From: Mesorhizobium sp. L2C084A000
GTDB lineage: Bacteria; Pseudomonadota; Alphaproteobacteria; Rhizobiales; Rhizobiaceae
NCBI RefSeq assembly: GCF_000502875.1
Contig: NZ_AYWX01000009.1
Location: forward strand, 51,839 to 101,144
Direction: 5' to 3'
DNA: 49,306 bases
Under the pieces are notes generated by a model. It had not been told where the DNA came from. It made no database searches and was given only the letters and a program-made list of their open reading frames with translations. This document shows positions 1 through 7,550 of this stretch, one piece after another. The first letter of the stretch is position 1, and every line of letters begins with the position of its first letter. The position numbers and the translations under genes were made by a program.

Positions 1-1
1 C

Positions 2-40
2 AAGCGCGATGCGAGCGTGATCAAGGAACAGGTGAGATGA
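2..40 (+). CDS. C-terminal end of an upstream gene (partial)
   Basis: An open frame enters from the left edge and ends KRDASVIKEQVR-stop. Its TGA overlaps the ATG of the DUF3618 gene as ATGA, which suggests translational coupling. In rhizobia the gene before a DUF3618 protein is often a holin-like DUF1469 membrane protein, and a charged tail like this would fit. That identity is a guess from context, since only 12 residues are visible. Confidence 0.5.
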   Translation, partial: KRDASVIKEQVR

Positions 41-876
41 AAGAGAAATCCGCAGCCGAACTTGAACGCGAGGCAGAGGCAGCCCGCGCCCGGGTGATGG
101 AGACCGCCGAATCCATTCGAGGCAAGATGACGCCGGGACAATTGCTGGATGAGTTCACCGGGCTGTTTTCGGGAGGGGAGAGCTCGGCCATGCTCAGCAA
201 TCTCAGAACACAGGTCCGAGACAATCCTTTGCCGGTCACCATGGTGGGCGCGGGTCTGGCTTGGCTAATGTTCGGCAGCGGTACCTCAAACATGGCCCAC
301 GGTTCGGCTGGCTACCCATTGCCTCCAGCGCCGGGACGACATGATGAAGGGGAGCGCGGCGGCTTCGGCGGCACGCTCTCCGATGCCGCGGATTCGCTCT
401 CATCGAGCGCTACCAGCGTCGGCGATACCATATCGAGCACCGCAAGGGCCGCTGCGGCGGGTCTGACGGGAAGCGCTGCCAATGCAAGCTCGATGACTGG
501 TGACATGGCGGCGAAAGCCAGCCGCTCCGCGCAAGATCTGTTGGAAGACCAACCCTTGGCCGTAGCGGTCGTCGGTCTCGCTATCGGCGCCGCTATAGGT
601 GCAATGCTGCCGCATACCACAACGGAGGATGAGCAACTAGGCGCCTTTGGTGACAAGCTTCGCGACACCGCCGGAACCATGCTGGACAGGGGTCTCGATG
701 AGGCCAAGCAGGCCGCCGCCGACGCCTATGAAACCATCAAGCAGGAAGCTGGCCGGCAACATATGGAAGCAGACACGATGGCCGATCAGCTCGGCGAGAT
801 CGTGAAGTCCACAGCAGACGAGACCGAGCGTGCCGTGCGGGAACGGATTTCCGATCCGTCTCAGCGCCAAACTTAG
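37..876 (+). CDS. DUF3618 domain-containing membrane protein
   Basis: This 279-residue protein begins with a charged helix (KSAAELEREAEAARARV) followed by an SIRGKMTPGQLLDE segment, which is the DUF3618 pattern. Two short hydrophobic stretches (about residues 68–80 and 173–190) look like membrane-associated helices. Between them lies a low-complexity Ser/Ala region, and the tail is amphipathic and helical. DUF3618 proteins usually sit beside holin-like DUF1469 genes and are induced by osmotic or general stress in rhizobia; their biochemical role is unknown. The start overlaps the preceding stop (ATGA). Confidence 0.85.
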   Translation: MKEKSAAELEREAEAARARVMETAESIRGKMTPGQLLDEFTGLFSGGESSAMLSNLRTQVRDNPLPVTMVGAGLAWLMFGSGTSNMAHGSAGYPLPPAPGRHDEGERGGFGGTLSDAADSLSSSATSVGDTISSTARAAAAGLTGSAANASSMTGDMAAKASRSAQDLLEDQPLAVAVVGLAIGAAIGAMLPHTTTEDEQLGAFGDKLRDTAGTMLDRGLDEAKQAAADAYETIKQEAGRQHMEADTMADQLGEIVKSTADETERAVRERISDPSQRQT

Positions 877-956
877 CTTGATAATCCTGGATCAACGATA
901 AGTCGGTCTCTTCGAGAAAGGGGTCGGCCTGTCCGTCGAACGGTGAACCGCTCGAG

Positions 957-1373
957 TCATTTCAGAGCGTAGAGGTAGGCCGCGATATCGCGCGCCTGCT
1001 GCTCCGTGATCCGTGTCGATGGCATGGCCGTGTGCGGATCGATTTCCCTGGCCGATCGTATCCAGCGGATCAGGTTCTCTGGATTGTTGGCTAGCCCGCC
1101 GCCGATAAAGACGCGGCCAGCAAGACTGGCATCCAGGCGAGGACCGACCTGCCCTTGCGCGCCCGGCACGCCCGTAATCGTATGGCAGCCGGAACAGCCA
1201 TTCGCAGTCATGATCGGCAAGGCCCTCGCAGTGTCACCGCCCGTGGCCGCCTCCGCCTCGTGGCGGACGCGCGCGGCCCGATCGGACCACCAGGTCATTC
1301 CGGCCACGGCCGCGACGAGCAGCACTAGCGCGGCGATGACGGCGGCAAGCAGTTTAGACAAGCTCGTACGCAT
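957..1373 (-). CDS. Membrane-anchored class I cytochrome c
   Basis: Last gene of the dehydrogenase–oxidase operon. From the start chosen here (MRTSLSKLL) it is 138 residues. An N-terminal membrane helix (about residues 8–28) is followed by one haem c domain with C60-S-G-C63-H64 and a probable axial Met at 117 (AMPSTR). The start overlaps the end of the CtaG-like gene by 20 bases; a longer reading frame reaching 1439 looks less likely because its first 22 residues are Arg/Cys-rich and uncharacteristic. It probably passes electrons to the oxidase encoded upstream. Confidence 0.85.
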   Translation of the reverse strand: MRTSLSKLLAAVIAALVLLVAAVAGMTWWSDRAARVRHEAEAATGGDTARALPIMTANGCSGCHTITGVPGAQGQVGPRLDASLAGRVFIGGGLANNPENLIRWIRSAREIDPHTAMPSTRITEQQARDIAAYLYALK

Positions 1374-2232
1374 GCGCCGCCTCCCTCCTTCCGCTCGCCT
1401 TGATCCACAACGCGGCCAGCAGCAGCGCTGCGCCGCCATATATCAATCCAGCCGGAACCCACATCACCAGCCCGGCAAGTTGCTGGTCCTCCAGGGGGCT
1501 CAAATTCCACAGTGCCGCTCCCACGGCGTTCTCCGGGTACCAGAGGCGCGGCGAGAGCAACAGGAGGACGCCGAGCAGCCCGGTATGCAGCGAGGTGACA
1601 AAGAGGTGCATCACTGCGCTCCCGTAGGCATGCTGGCGGCCGGGACGCGGCAAGAGGACCCACCAGAACAGCAGCCCTGTTCCGAAGAAGCTCGCGTGCT
1701 GTGCATAGTGCAGCACGCCGCGTTCGAGCGCGGCCTCGAACAACACCGGAATGTGCCAGATCCATATAGCAATGCCGTGGATAATGGTCGCGCTGATCGG
1801 CCGCGTTGCGAAGGCCCAGACCATCCTCAGCCAATTGGCGTGTCCTGCAATTCCCAGAATGCGCCGGAACCGGATGGGTAGGCCCCACATCAAGGCCGCA
1901 GCCGGGCAGGCAGAGACCAACAGCGGCGCCGCCACGGCCATCAGCAGTTCATGCTCGATCATATGCGCCGCAAAGACCTGCTCGCCGAGCATATGAATCG
2001 GGCTGACCAATGCGGCTGTCAACACGCCCCATCCGGCCGTGAACAGCAGAGCCTGGCGCAGCCGCAACGTCCTGCCGCGGCTGCTGCGCCGCCAAAGCCG
2101 GCTCGCGCCAACGACATATATCAAGGCAAGCACGGCGAGTGGCAGGGTGATGGGCAGCGCGAACGTCCACCCGGCCCCGGGCGCGCCGGCGCCGTAGCAG
2201 ATGGAAGTAGGGAACAGCGCGTCCAGGTTCAT
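1354..2232 (-). CDS. CtaG-type (caa3_CtaG) cytochrome oxidase assembly protein
   Basis: A polytopic membrane protein of 292 residues with about seven hydrophobic helices and conserved His-rich segments (HMIEHELLM near residue 90, IIHGIAIWIWHIP, LHYAQHASF). This is the caa3_CtaG family first described in Bacillus, which helps mature caa3-type oxidases and is unrelated to Cox11. The ATG at 2232 gives an ATGA overlap with the preceding small membrane protein, so it is preferred to one nine bases upstream. Its place after the oxidase subunits fits a role in copper loading or assembly of this oxidase. Confidence 0.85.
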   Translation of the reverse strand: MNLDALFPTSICYGAGAPGAGWTFALPITLPLAVLALIYVVGASRLWRRSSRGRTLRLRQALLFTAGWGVLTAALVSPIHMLGEQVFAAHMIEHELLMAVAAPLLVSACPAAALMWGLPIRFRRILGIAGHANWLRMVWAFATRPISATIIHGIAIWIWHIPVLFEAALERGVLHYAQHASFFGTGLLFWWVLLPRPGRQHAYGSAVMHLFVTSLHTGLLGVLLLLSPRLWYPENAVGAALWNLSPLEDQQLAGLVMWVPAGLIYGGAALLLAALWIKASGRREAAHAYELV

Positions 2233-2570
2233 CGCAGGCACTCATCCAGGATCAGCGCCGCGCTGCCTTGCATGAGGATCACAAGCGCAAACAGCAACGC
2301 CGACAACATCCCGAGATCGGCGACGAAGCGCTCTGTGCCGCGCGTACGCTCCGGTTTGAATCCGGCACCGCCTCGCCGCTTCGCCCGCCACGACAGCGCC
2401 CCGCCGAGCAGCGACAACAAGACGAGCAGCAGCGCCACGGGAAGCACGACCGGCACCTGGTGGTTGCATTGCCAAGGCACCAGCGCATAATTCAGCTGTG
2501 TCGAGACCGCCCAGGCCAGCGGACCTGACAGAAGACCACCCCAAGACGTTCCCAACCGCAACGCTCGCAT
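2229..2570 (-). CDS. Small three-helix membrane protein of the oxidase operon (CoxP-like position)
   Basis: A 113-residue protein with probable membrane helices at about residues 12–34, 38–60 and 84–107, and a basic loop (SWRAKRRGG) between the second and third. No motif names its family. It lies one base after the subunit III gene and overlaps the CtaG-like gene. Alternative oxidase clusters of the coxMNOP kind carry a fourth small membrane subunit at this position, so an accessory oxidase subunit is the best guess. Confidence 0.7.
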   Translation of the reverse strand: MRALRLGTSWGGLLSGPLAWAVSTQLNYALVPWQCNHQVPVVLPVALLLVLLSLLGGALSWRAKRRGGAGFKPERTRGTERFVADLGMLSALLFALVILMQGSAALILDECLR

Positions 2571-2571
2571 C

Positions 2572-3177
2572 TCAGCCTAGCCTCGGCGCCCAATAGATGA
2601 GCACGTAGATCGGGATCCAGGTCAGGACCACGAAATCCCAGTAGAAGACATTGTCGCCGACATCGCCGAAGCGCCGGCCGCTATAGCCGTGGCGCGTGAA
2701 CATCAGCACCATCAGCACGATGGTGTCGCCGACATCGGTTATGAGGTGCGTGGTGTGCAGGCCAAGCAGCACCCAGAGCATCGATCCATAGGCGTTGGTG
2801 TCCCAATAGATGTTGAGGGCGGGGAATTCGAACCAGCGCACGACGAGCGGAGCGATGCCGAGCAGCGACATGACCACCAGGCCGATCCGCACCGGAATCA
2901 TGGAGCATTGCTTGGCGTGGCGGTGGAGGACGTGGTTGGGCACAAGGCTGACGACAAACAAAATCATCACGATCGTTCCGGGCCAATGGTTCGGCTGCGG
3001 TGCGCTAAGCCGCCATGCTGGCCATGACAGCGCAAGGTAGAGATACGCGCCCGCCGCCAGCGCGAAACCGGTGCCTTCGAGCGCCATGAAGCCCAACGTG
3101 CCCCACCAGGTCGGGCTATGCGGACCATGCCCGAAGGTCGGCAGTCCTGAAAGATCGGCGGCAACTCGATGCTTCAT
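2572..3177 (-). CDS. Cytochrome c oxidase subunit III
   Basis: From the ATG at 3177 (MKHRVAADL), which overlaps the subunit I stop as ATGA, the protein is 201 residues with five hydrophobic helices. WWGTLGFMALEGTGFALAAGAYLY near the N-terminus and HTTHLITDVGDTIVL are typical of subunit III; EGT carries the membrane carboxylate commonly conserved in helix III. The length matches short bacterial subunit III proteins that lack the first two helices. A longer frame extends 28 codons upstream into the subunit I gene and is not credible. Confidence 0.9.
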   Translation of the reverse strand: MKHRVAADLSGLPTFGHGPHSPTWWGTLGFMALEGTGFALAAGAYLYLALSWPAWRLSAPQPNHWPGTIVMILFVVSLVPNHVLHRHAKQCSMIPVRIGLVVMSLLGIAPLVVRWFEFPALNIYWDTNAYGSMLWVLLGLHTTHLITDVGDTIVLMVLMFTRHGYSGRRFGDVGDNVFYWDFVVLTWIPIYVLIYWAPRLG

Positions 3178-5144
3178 TCCTGGTCCTCCGGATCGCCCTT
3201 CGGCCAGAACCAACCGATCAACGTGATGGCGATCGGCGCGGCGCCCCAGACGATGGCCCAAGGCGTAAAAATCGAATAGAGAAACGTACCACCGACGGCG
3301 AGCGCCGCGAAAAGAGGCCAGATCGACGGTGTGGCCGATTTCTCACGAATGTCGGGATGAGCTTCCGCCACGGTGGAGATGAGGAGCTCGCGCGCATCGA
3401 CGCGGAGCCCGGTCGCTACAGGGAGCGTCTCGCGCTCGGCCCAGAGCGGCTCGATATGGGTGACGATGGGAATGCGTGCGAAATTATAGCTCGGCGGCGG
3501 CGAGGATGTTGCCCACTCCAAGGTTCCTGCGTCCCACGGATTGTTGCCGGCCGAGGTGCCTTTCAACGCGCCATGCACAAGATTGAAAGTAAACAGGACA
3601 AAGCTCAGGAAGAAGAGTAGCGCCCCTGCCGAGATGAAAAGGTTGATGTTGCCCCAGCCAAGCTCGGCCGGATAGGTGTAGACCCGTCGTGGCATGCCCC
3701 ATAGGCCGACGAGATGCATCGGGAAAAAGGCCGCATTGAACCCGATGAAGGCCAGCCAGAAATGCCACCGCCCAAGGCGTTCGCTCATCATGCGGCCGGT
3801 GATCTTCGGGAACCAGAAATAAGCCGCGCCAAGCAGCGGGAACACCGAGCCGCCGATCAGCACGTAATGGAAATGCGCGACGACGAAATAGGTGTCGTGC
3901 ACCTGAAGATCCAGTGGCACCGAGGCGAGCATGACGCCGGTTAGCCCGCCGATGACGAAGATGAAGAAGAAGCCGAAGACAAACAGCAACGGGGTCCGGA
4001 TTACCGGTCTGCCATCCCATAATGTTGCCAGCCAGCAGAAGATCTGCACGCCGTTCGGAATGGCGATCATCATGCTGGACGCGGTGAAGAAGCTTGCGCC
4101 GAGCTTCGGCAATCCGGTGGCGAACATGTGATGGACCCAGAGCCCGAACGACAGGAGGCCGACAGCGAAGAGTGACAGGACAAGCCCGAGATGGCCGAAT
4201 GTCGGTCGCCTGGCGAAAGCCGGGATGATCGAAGAGACCATGCCCGTCGCCGGCAGGAAGATGATGTAAACCTCCGGATGGCCGAAGAACCAGAAGAGGT
4301 GTTGGAACAGCAGAGCATCCCCACCCTCCGCCGGGTTGAAGATGTGCGTGCCGACCAGCCGGTCAAGGATCAGGAAAGTCGAGGTGATCATCACCGCCGG
4401 CATCGCGAAGACGACGACGAAAGAAGTGACCAGCATCGCCCAGACATAGAGCGGGATCTTGTCCAGCGACATGCCGGGGGCCCGCTGCTTGAACACCGTG
4501 ACGATGGTTGCCACCGCGACGGCCAGTGACGACACTTCGGTATAAGTGATCATCTGCGCCCAGACATCGGCGCGCTTGCCCGGTGCGAATTCGGGGCCGG
4601 ACAGCGGCACGTAAGCGAACCAGCCCACATCAGGAGCCATGTTGAGGGCAAAGGACACCCAGGCGAAAGCGCCGCCCGAGACGTAGATCCAATAGCTGAA
4701 CGCGTTCAGGCGCGGAAACGCGATGTTGCGGGTGCCCACCATCAGCGGCACCAGGTAGATCCCGGTCGCCTGCACGATGGGCACGGCGAACAGAAACATC
4801 ATCGTAACGCCATGCATGGTGAACAGCTGGTTGTAGAGGTCGGGCCCGATCAGGCCGCGTTGCGGTCCCGAAAGCTGGATACGCATGGCGACAGCGTTGA
4901 GACCGCCAAGACCAAGGAAGACGAAAGCGGTGATCAAATAGCGTCGTGCGATTACCTTGTGATCGACGCTCGAGAGCGCTCCGACGATGCCGGACGGCGT
5001 CCGCCAGGTGCGCTCGAGCCAGCGATGCAGGCTGGCATCATCCATGCCCGTATCGCGGGGGCCGTCACGTTCGGGAGCAAGGTCGCCCTTGGCGGGGTCT
5101 GGTTCCGGGATGTGGCGGTCGCCTGTGACATCGGCGCTGCTCAT
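3174..5144 (-). CDS. ctaD: Haem-copper oxidase subunit I with altered proton-channel residues
   Basis: Catalytic subunit (656 residues) of a membrane oxidase that reduces O2 with electrons from cytochrome c. The metal ligands are all present: H111 (haem a), H289-P-E-V-Y293 (CuB and cross-linked Tyr), H338-H339 (CuB), H424 (haem a3) and H426 (haem a). A cytoplasmic tail of about 50 residues precedes helix I, and an extra C-terminal hydrophobic hairpin (about 605–640) follows the core. Two signature channel residues differ from A-type oxidases: the Asp in the usual APDMAFPR segment is Asn140 (TRNIAFPR), and the Lys of the usual TGIKVFSW segment is Gln367 (NGVQIFCW). The subunit resembles alternative oxidases of the CoxN kind. 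ATGA overlaps at both ends couple it to subunits II and III. Confidence 0.95.
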   Translation of the reverse strand: MSSADVTGDRHIPEPDPAKGDLAPERDGPRDTGMDDASLHRWLERTWRTPSGIVGALSSVDHKVIARRYLITAFVFLGLGGLNAVAMRIQLSGPQRGLIGPDLYNQLFTMHGVTMMFLFAVPIVQATGIYLVPLMVGTRNIAFPRLNAFSYWIYVSGGAFAWVSFALNMAPDVGWFAYVPLSGPEFAPGKRADVWAQMITYTEVSSLAVAVATIVTVFKQRAPGMSLDKIPLYVWAMLVTSFVVVFAMPAVMITSTFLILDRLVGTHIFNPAEGGDALLFQHLFWFFGHPEVYIIFLPATGMVSSIIPAFARRPTFGHLGLVLSLFAVGLLSFGLWVHHMFATGLPKLGASFFTASSMMIAIPNGVQIFCWLATLWDGRPVIRTPLLFVFGFFFIFVIGGLTGVMLASVPLDLQVHDTYFVVAHFHYVLIGGSVFPLLGAAYFWFPKITGRMMSERLGRWHFWLAFIGFNAAFFPMHLVGLWGMPRRVYTYPAELGWGNINLFISAGALLFFLSFVLFTFNLVHGALKGTSAGNNPWDAGTLEWATSSPPPSYNFARIPIVTHIEPLWAERETLPVATGLRVDARELLISTVAEAHPDIREKSATPSIWPLFAALAVGGTFLYSIFTPWAIVWGAAPIAITLIGWFWPKGDPEDQE

Positions 5145-6154
5145 TTCAGCCCCTCGAGATAAGCGACGATTGCGTTGAGCTCGTCGCCGTTGAGATCTGC
5201 CACTGGCATGTGGGAACCCGGCTTGATGCCTTGCGGGTCGGCTATCCAGGCGGCGAGATTGCCGCGGCTCATCGTCAGCGTTCCGGCCGCCAATGTTTTC
5301 CGGCTTGCTATGTGGGTGAGATCGGGAGCCACCGTTCCGCCGGCCGGCGTCCCCCCGATCCTATGGCACATCACGCAGGGGCGCTTGAGGAACAGGTCCG
5401 CGCCGGCCTTGGCCTCGCCACTCGCCGGCGCGCCGGCCGGCTGCAACTGGTCGTTCAGCCAGGCATCGAATTTCGGACGCGGCTCAGCGATGATGAAGGT
5501 GCCCATATTGGCATGCTGCGCACCGCAGAATTCAGCGCATTGACCACGGTAGACGCCCGGCTTGTCCGCCTTGATATCCAGCACGTTCATGTGGCCGGGG
5601 ATAAGATCGAGTTTGCCGGCCAAGCTTGGGATCCAGAAGGAATGGATCACATCGGTCGAGGTCAATAGCAGCCGCACCGGCTCGCCGGCAGGGATATGGA
5701 TCTCGTTTGCCGTCGTCAGGATGCGGCTCGGCGTAGCATCCTCGTAGCGCAACTCCCACCACCACTGGTGCCCGGTCACCTTGATTGTCAGCACAGCCTC
5801 CGAGCCGATCGCAGCAAGCGTCCTGTTGGCGAAAAAGCTCAGCAGCGTAAGTCCGATCAGGATTATGGCGGTCAGCCCGACAGCGGTGACAACCACGCGC
5901 ATCTTGCGGCGTTCGGCCCCTGCGTCGAGTAAGAGGGGCTCATCGCCGGGACGCGATCGCATGACCAGCGGTGCTGCGAGCGCGATCATCACCAGCACCC
6001 ACACAACCGCGCAAAGCGCGGTGAAGAACCAGATCAGCCAGGCCAACTCGTCGGCTGCGGGGCCTTTCGGGTCCAGCGCCGACTGCCAGCCTGCGCATCC
6101 CTGCAGAAGCAGGACACAGAAGGGGGCAAGCGCCATGAAGGCGAGCCGTCTCAC
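5141..6154 (-). CDS. coxB: Cytochrome c oxidase subunit II fused to cytochrome c (caa3/CoxM type)
   Basis: A 337-residue lipoprotein-type subunit II. The signal ends LLLQGC, with lipidation expected at C20. Two membrane helices (about 38–62 and 86–108) lead into the CuA domain, whose ligands are visible: H171, C206-A-E208-F-C210, H214 and M217. The C-terminal 90 residues add a cytochrome c domain with C260-V-M-C263-H264 and a likely axial M316. The fused haem domain suggests electrons come directly from a partner such as the cytochrome c encoded just upstream. It overlaps both neighbours by four bases. Confidence 0.95.
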   Translation of the reverse strand: MRRLAFMALAPFCVLLLQGCAGWQSALDPKGPAADELAWLIWFFTALCAVVWVLVMIALAAPLVMRSRPGDEPLLLDAGAERRKMRVVVTAVGLTAIILIGLTLLSFFANRTLAAIGSEAVLTIKVTGHQWWWELRYEDATPSRILTTANEIHIPAGEPVRLLLTSTDVIHSFWIPSLAGKLDLIPGHMNVLDIKADKPGVYRGQCAEFCGAQHANMGTFIIAEPRPKFDAWLNDQLQPAGAPASGEAKAGADLFLKRPCVMCHRIGGTPAGGTVAPDLTHIASRKTLAAGTLTMSRGNLAAWIADPQGIKPGSHMPVADLNGDELNAIVAYLEGLK

Positions 6155-6684
6155 GGCGACTTTCCCAGCGTCGCGGCATCCGGCAGGCGGTTTTCAGACG
6201 GGTGCACCATCATATCGTCGTTGCGCTGCGGCGCGGCGGAGGAGGGCGCGTTGCCGCTCAGTGCGCGTACGAAGGCCGCAAGTTCCCAGATTTGGTCGTC
6301 GGGTATCTTCTGGCGGAAGCTCGGCATCCCGTTTGGTCGCCCGTCGCGGATCGTGGCATGGATGCTTTCGATCGAGCTGCCGTAGAGCCACTTTTCGTCC
6401 ATCAGCGCCGGGCCCATGCCGCCACCGCCATTGGCGTGACAGCCCGAGCAGTTGAACCAGCCGAACAGGCGCTTGCCCTCGCTAAGGTGAAAGGCGTTCG
6501 CCTCGAAGCTCGCCGCCTTGTTGTCACTGGCGGAAGGCCGCTGGCCGCCGGGCTCAAGCGCGGTCACCGGTGTCGGCTGTTCGCCTGAGCCGAGCGCCGA
6601 TTGTGGCCGGGTATCGCGCTCCTCACGCTGGCAGGCGACCAGGACCAGCGTCAAGGGCAGCAACATCGCCAGAGCCTGCCTCAT
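6151..6684 (-). CDS. Lipoprotein cytochrome c
   Basis: The 177-residue product starts with a lipoprotein signal (TLVLVAC, C18 lipidated). A Pro/Ser-rich linker precedes one haem domain with C79-S-G-C82-H83 and a likely axial Met in NGMPSF near 121. Methanol dehydrogenase clusters carry a dedicated cytochrome c (XoxG/MxaG) next to the binding protein gene, and this gene has the same position between the XoxJ-like protein and the oxidase. It is the natural electron shuttle from the dehydrogenase to subunit II. ATGA overlaps occur at both ends. Confidence 0.85.
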   Translation of the reverse strand: MRQALAMLLPLTLVLVACQREERDTRPQSALGSGEQPTPVTALEPGGQRPSASDNKAASFEANAFHLSEGKRLFGWFNCSGCHANGGGGMGPALMDEKWLYGSSIESIHATIRDGRPNGMPSFRQKIPDDQIWELAAFVRALSGNAPSSAAPQRNDDMMVHPSENRLPDAATLGKSP

Positions 6685-7550
6685 CGCGCCGGATTCCCGG
6701 CCATGTCCAGACGCGGTACGCCGTATTGCGCCAGAACCGCGTCGATCTCGGCCTTGTGTCTGGCAAGCGCGCTATTCACATCGCCACGCAGCGCATCGTC
6801 CTCGCGCCGAACACCCATTGAGATGTCGTACATCAGCGGCAGTTGCGGTCCGTCGATGCGAGGCGTGACCGGCGTGATCCGGAGCGACACCTTTTGCCTC
6901 TGGGCGAAATAGCCGGCGAGCGGACCCCAGACCACGGCAAGATCAATCTCACCGTTCGCGACAGCTTCGACGATGCGCGCCGGAGGGTTGGGAGCGGAGT
7001 AGTCGCCATAGACGGGATAGCCGATCAGATGTCCGATGATGCCGCGGCGGCCAAGCGCTTGGACAGGCGGCGAGTTGGCGCCATCGTCGCCGATGAGCTG
7101 AACACCGATGCGCAATTCTCGCAACCGCGGGTCGTTGAATGAGGCCACGTCCGGGCCGTCCTGGCGGGTCACGAAGACATAGGACGAACGGTAGTAAGGC
7201 GTGGTGGTGCGCAGCATTTCGAGATTGGCAGGCGTGCCGGGCACGAGATCGCAAAGGCCTGCCTTCAGCGTGTTGCGGATGAAGCCACGGCGCTGCGCCC
7301 ACCAAGTATACGTCAGCTTGGCGCCGAGATCAGTGGCGATAATTTCCGCGATCCTGTTCTCGAAGCCTTGACCGGCCGCGTTGGAAAACGGCATGTTGTT
7401 CGGGTCGGCGCACACTCTCAACTCACGTGCATTGGCAATAGCCGGCAAGAGCAATAAGGCGAGCCCGGCCATGCCGATCGCCACCCGTTGGAACGCCTTG
7501 CGCGTCGGACGGACGGTCAAGTCCAATCCATCAAGGAAGCCGGAACACAT
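6681..7550 (-). CDS. XoxJ/MxaJ-like periplasmic binding protein associated with quinoprotein dehydrogenase
   Basis: An exported protein of 289 residues: a basic start, a hydrophobic helix (about 24–40) and the mature start RELRVCADPNNMPFSN. That mature start, with AQRRGFIRNTLKAGLCDLVPG further on, is characteristic of binding-protein-like partners of PQQ methanol dehydrogenases (MxaJ/XoxJ). These have a type II solute-binding fold and are thought to help activate or mature the dehydrogenase rather than feed an ABC transporter; no permease lies nearby. The start overlaps the dehydrogenase gene by 20 bases. Confidence 0.85.
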   Translation of the reverse strand: MCSGFLDGLDLTVRPTRKAFQRVAIGMAGLALLLLPAIANARELRVCADPNNMPFSNAAGQGFENRIAEIIATDLGAKLTYTWWAQRRGFIRNTLKAGLCDLVPGTPANLEMLRTTTPYYRSSYVFVTRQDGPDVASFNDPRLRELRIGVQLIGDDGANSPPVQALGRRGIIGHLIGYPVYGDYSAPNPPARIVEAVANGEIDLAVVWGPLAGYFAQRQKVSLRITPVTPRIDGPQLPLMYDISMGVRREDDALRGDVNSALARHKAEIDAVLAQYGVPRLDMAGNPAR

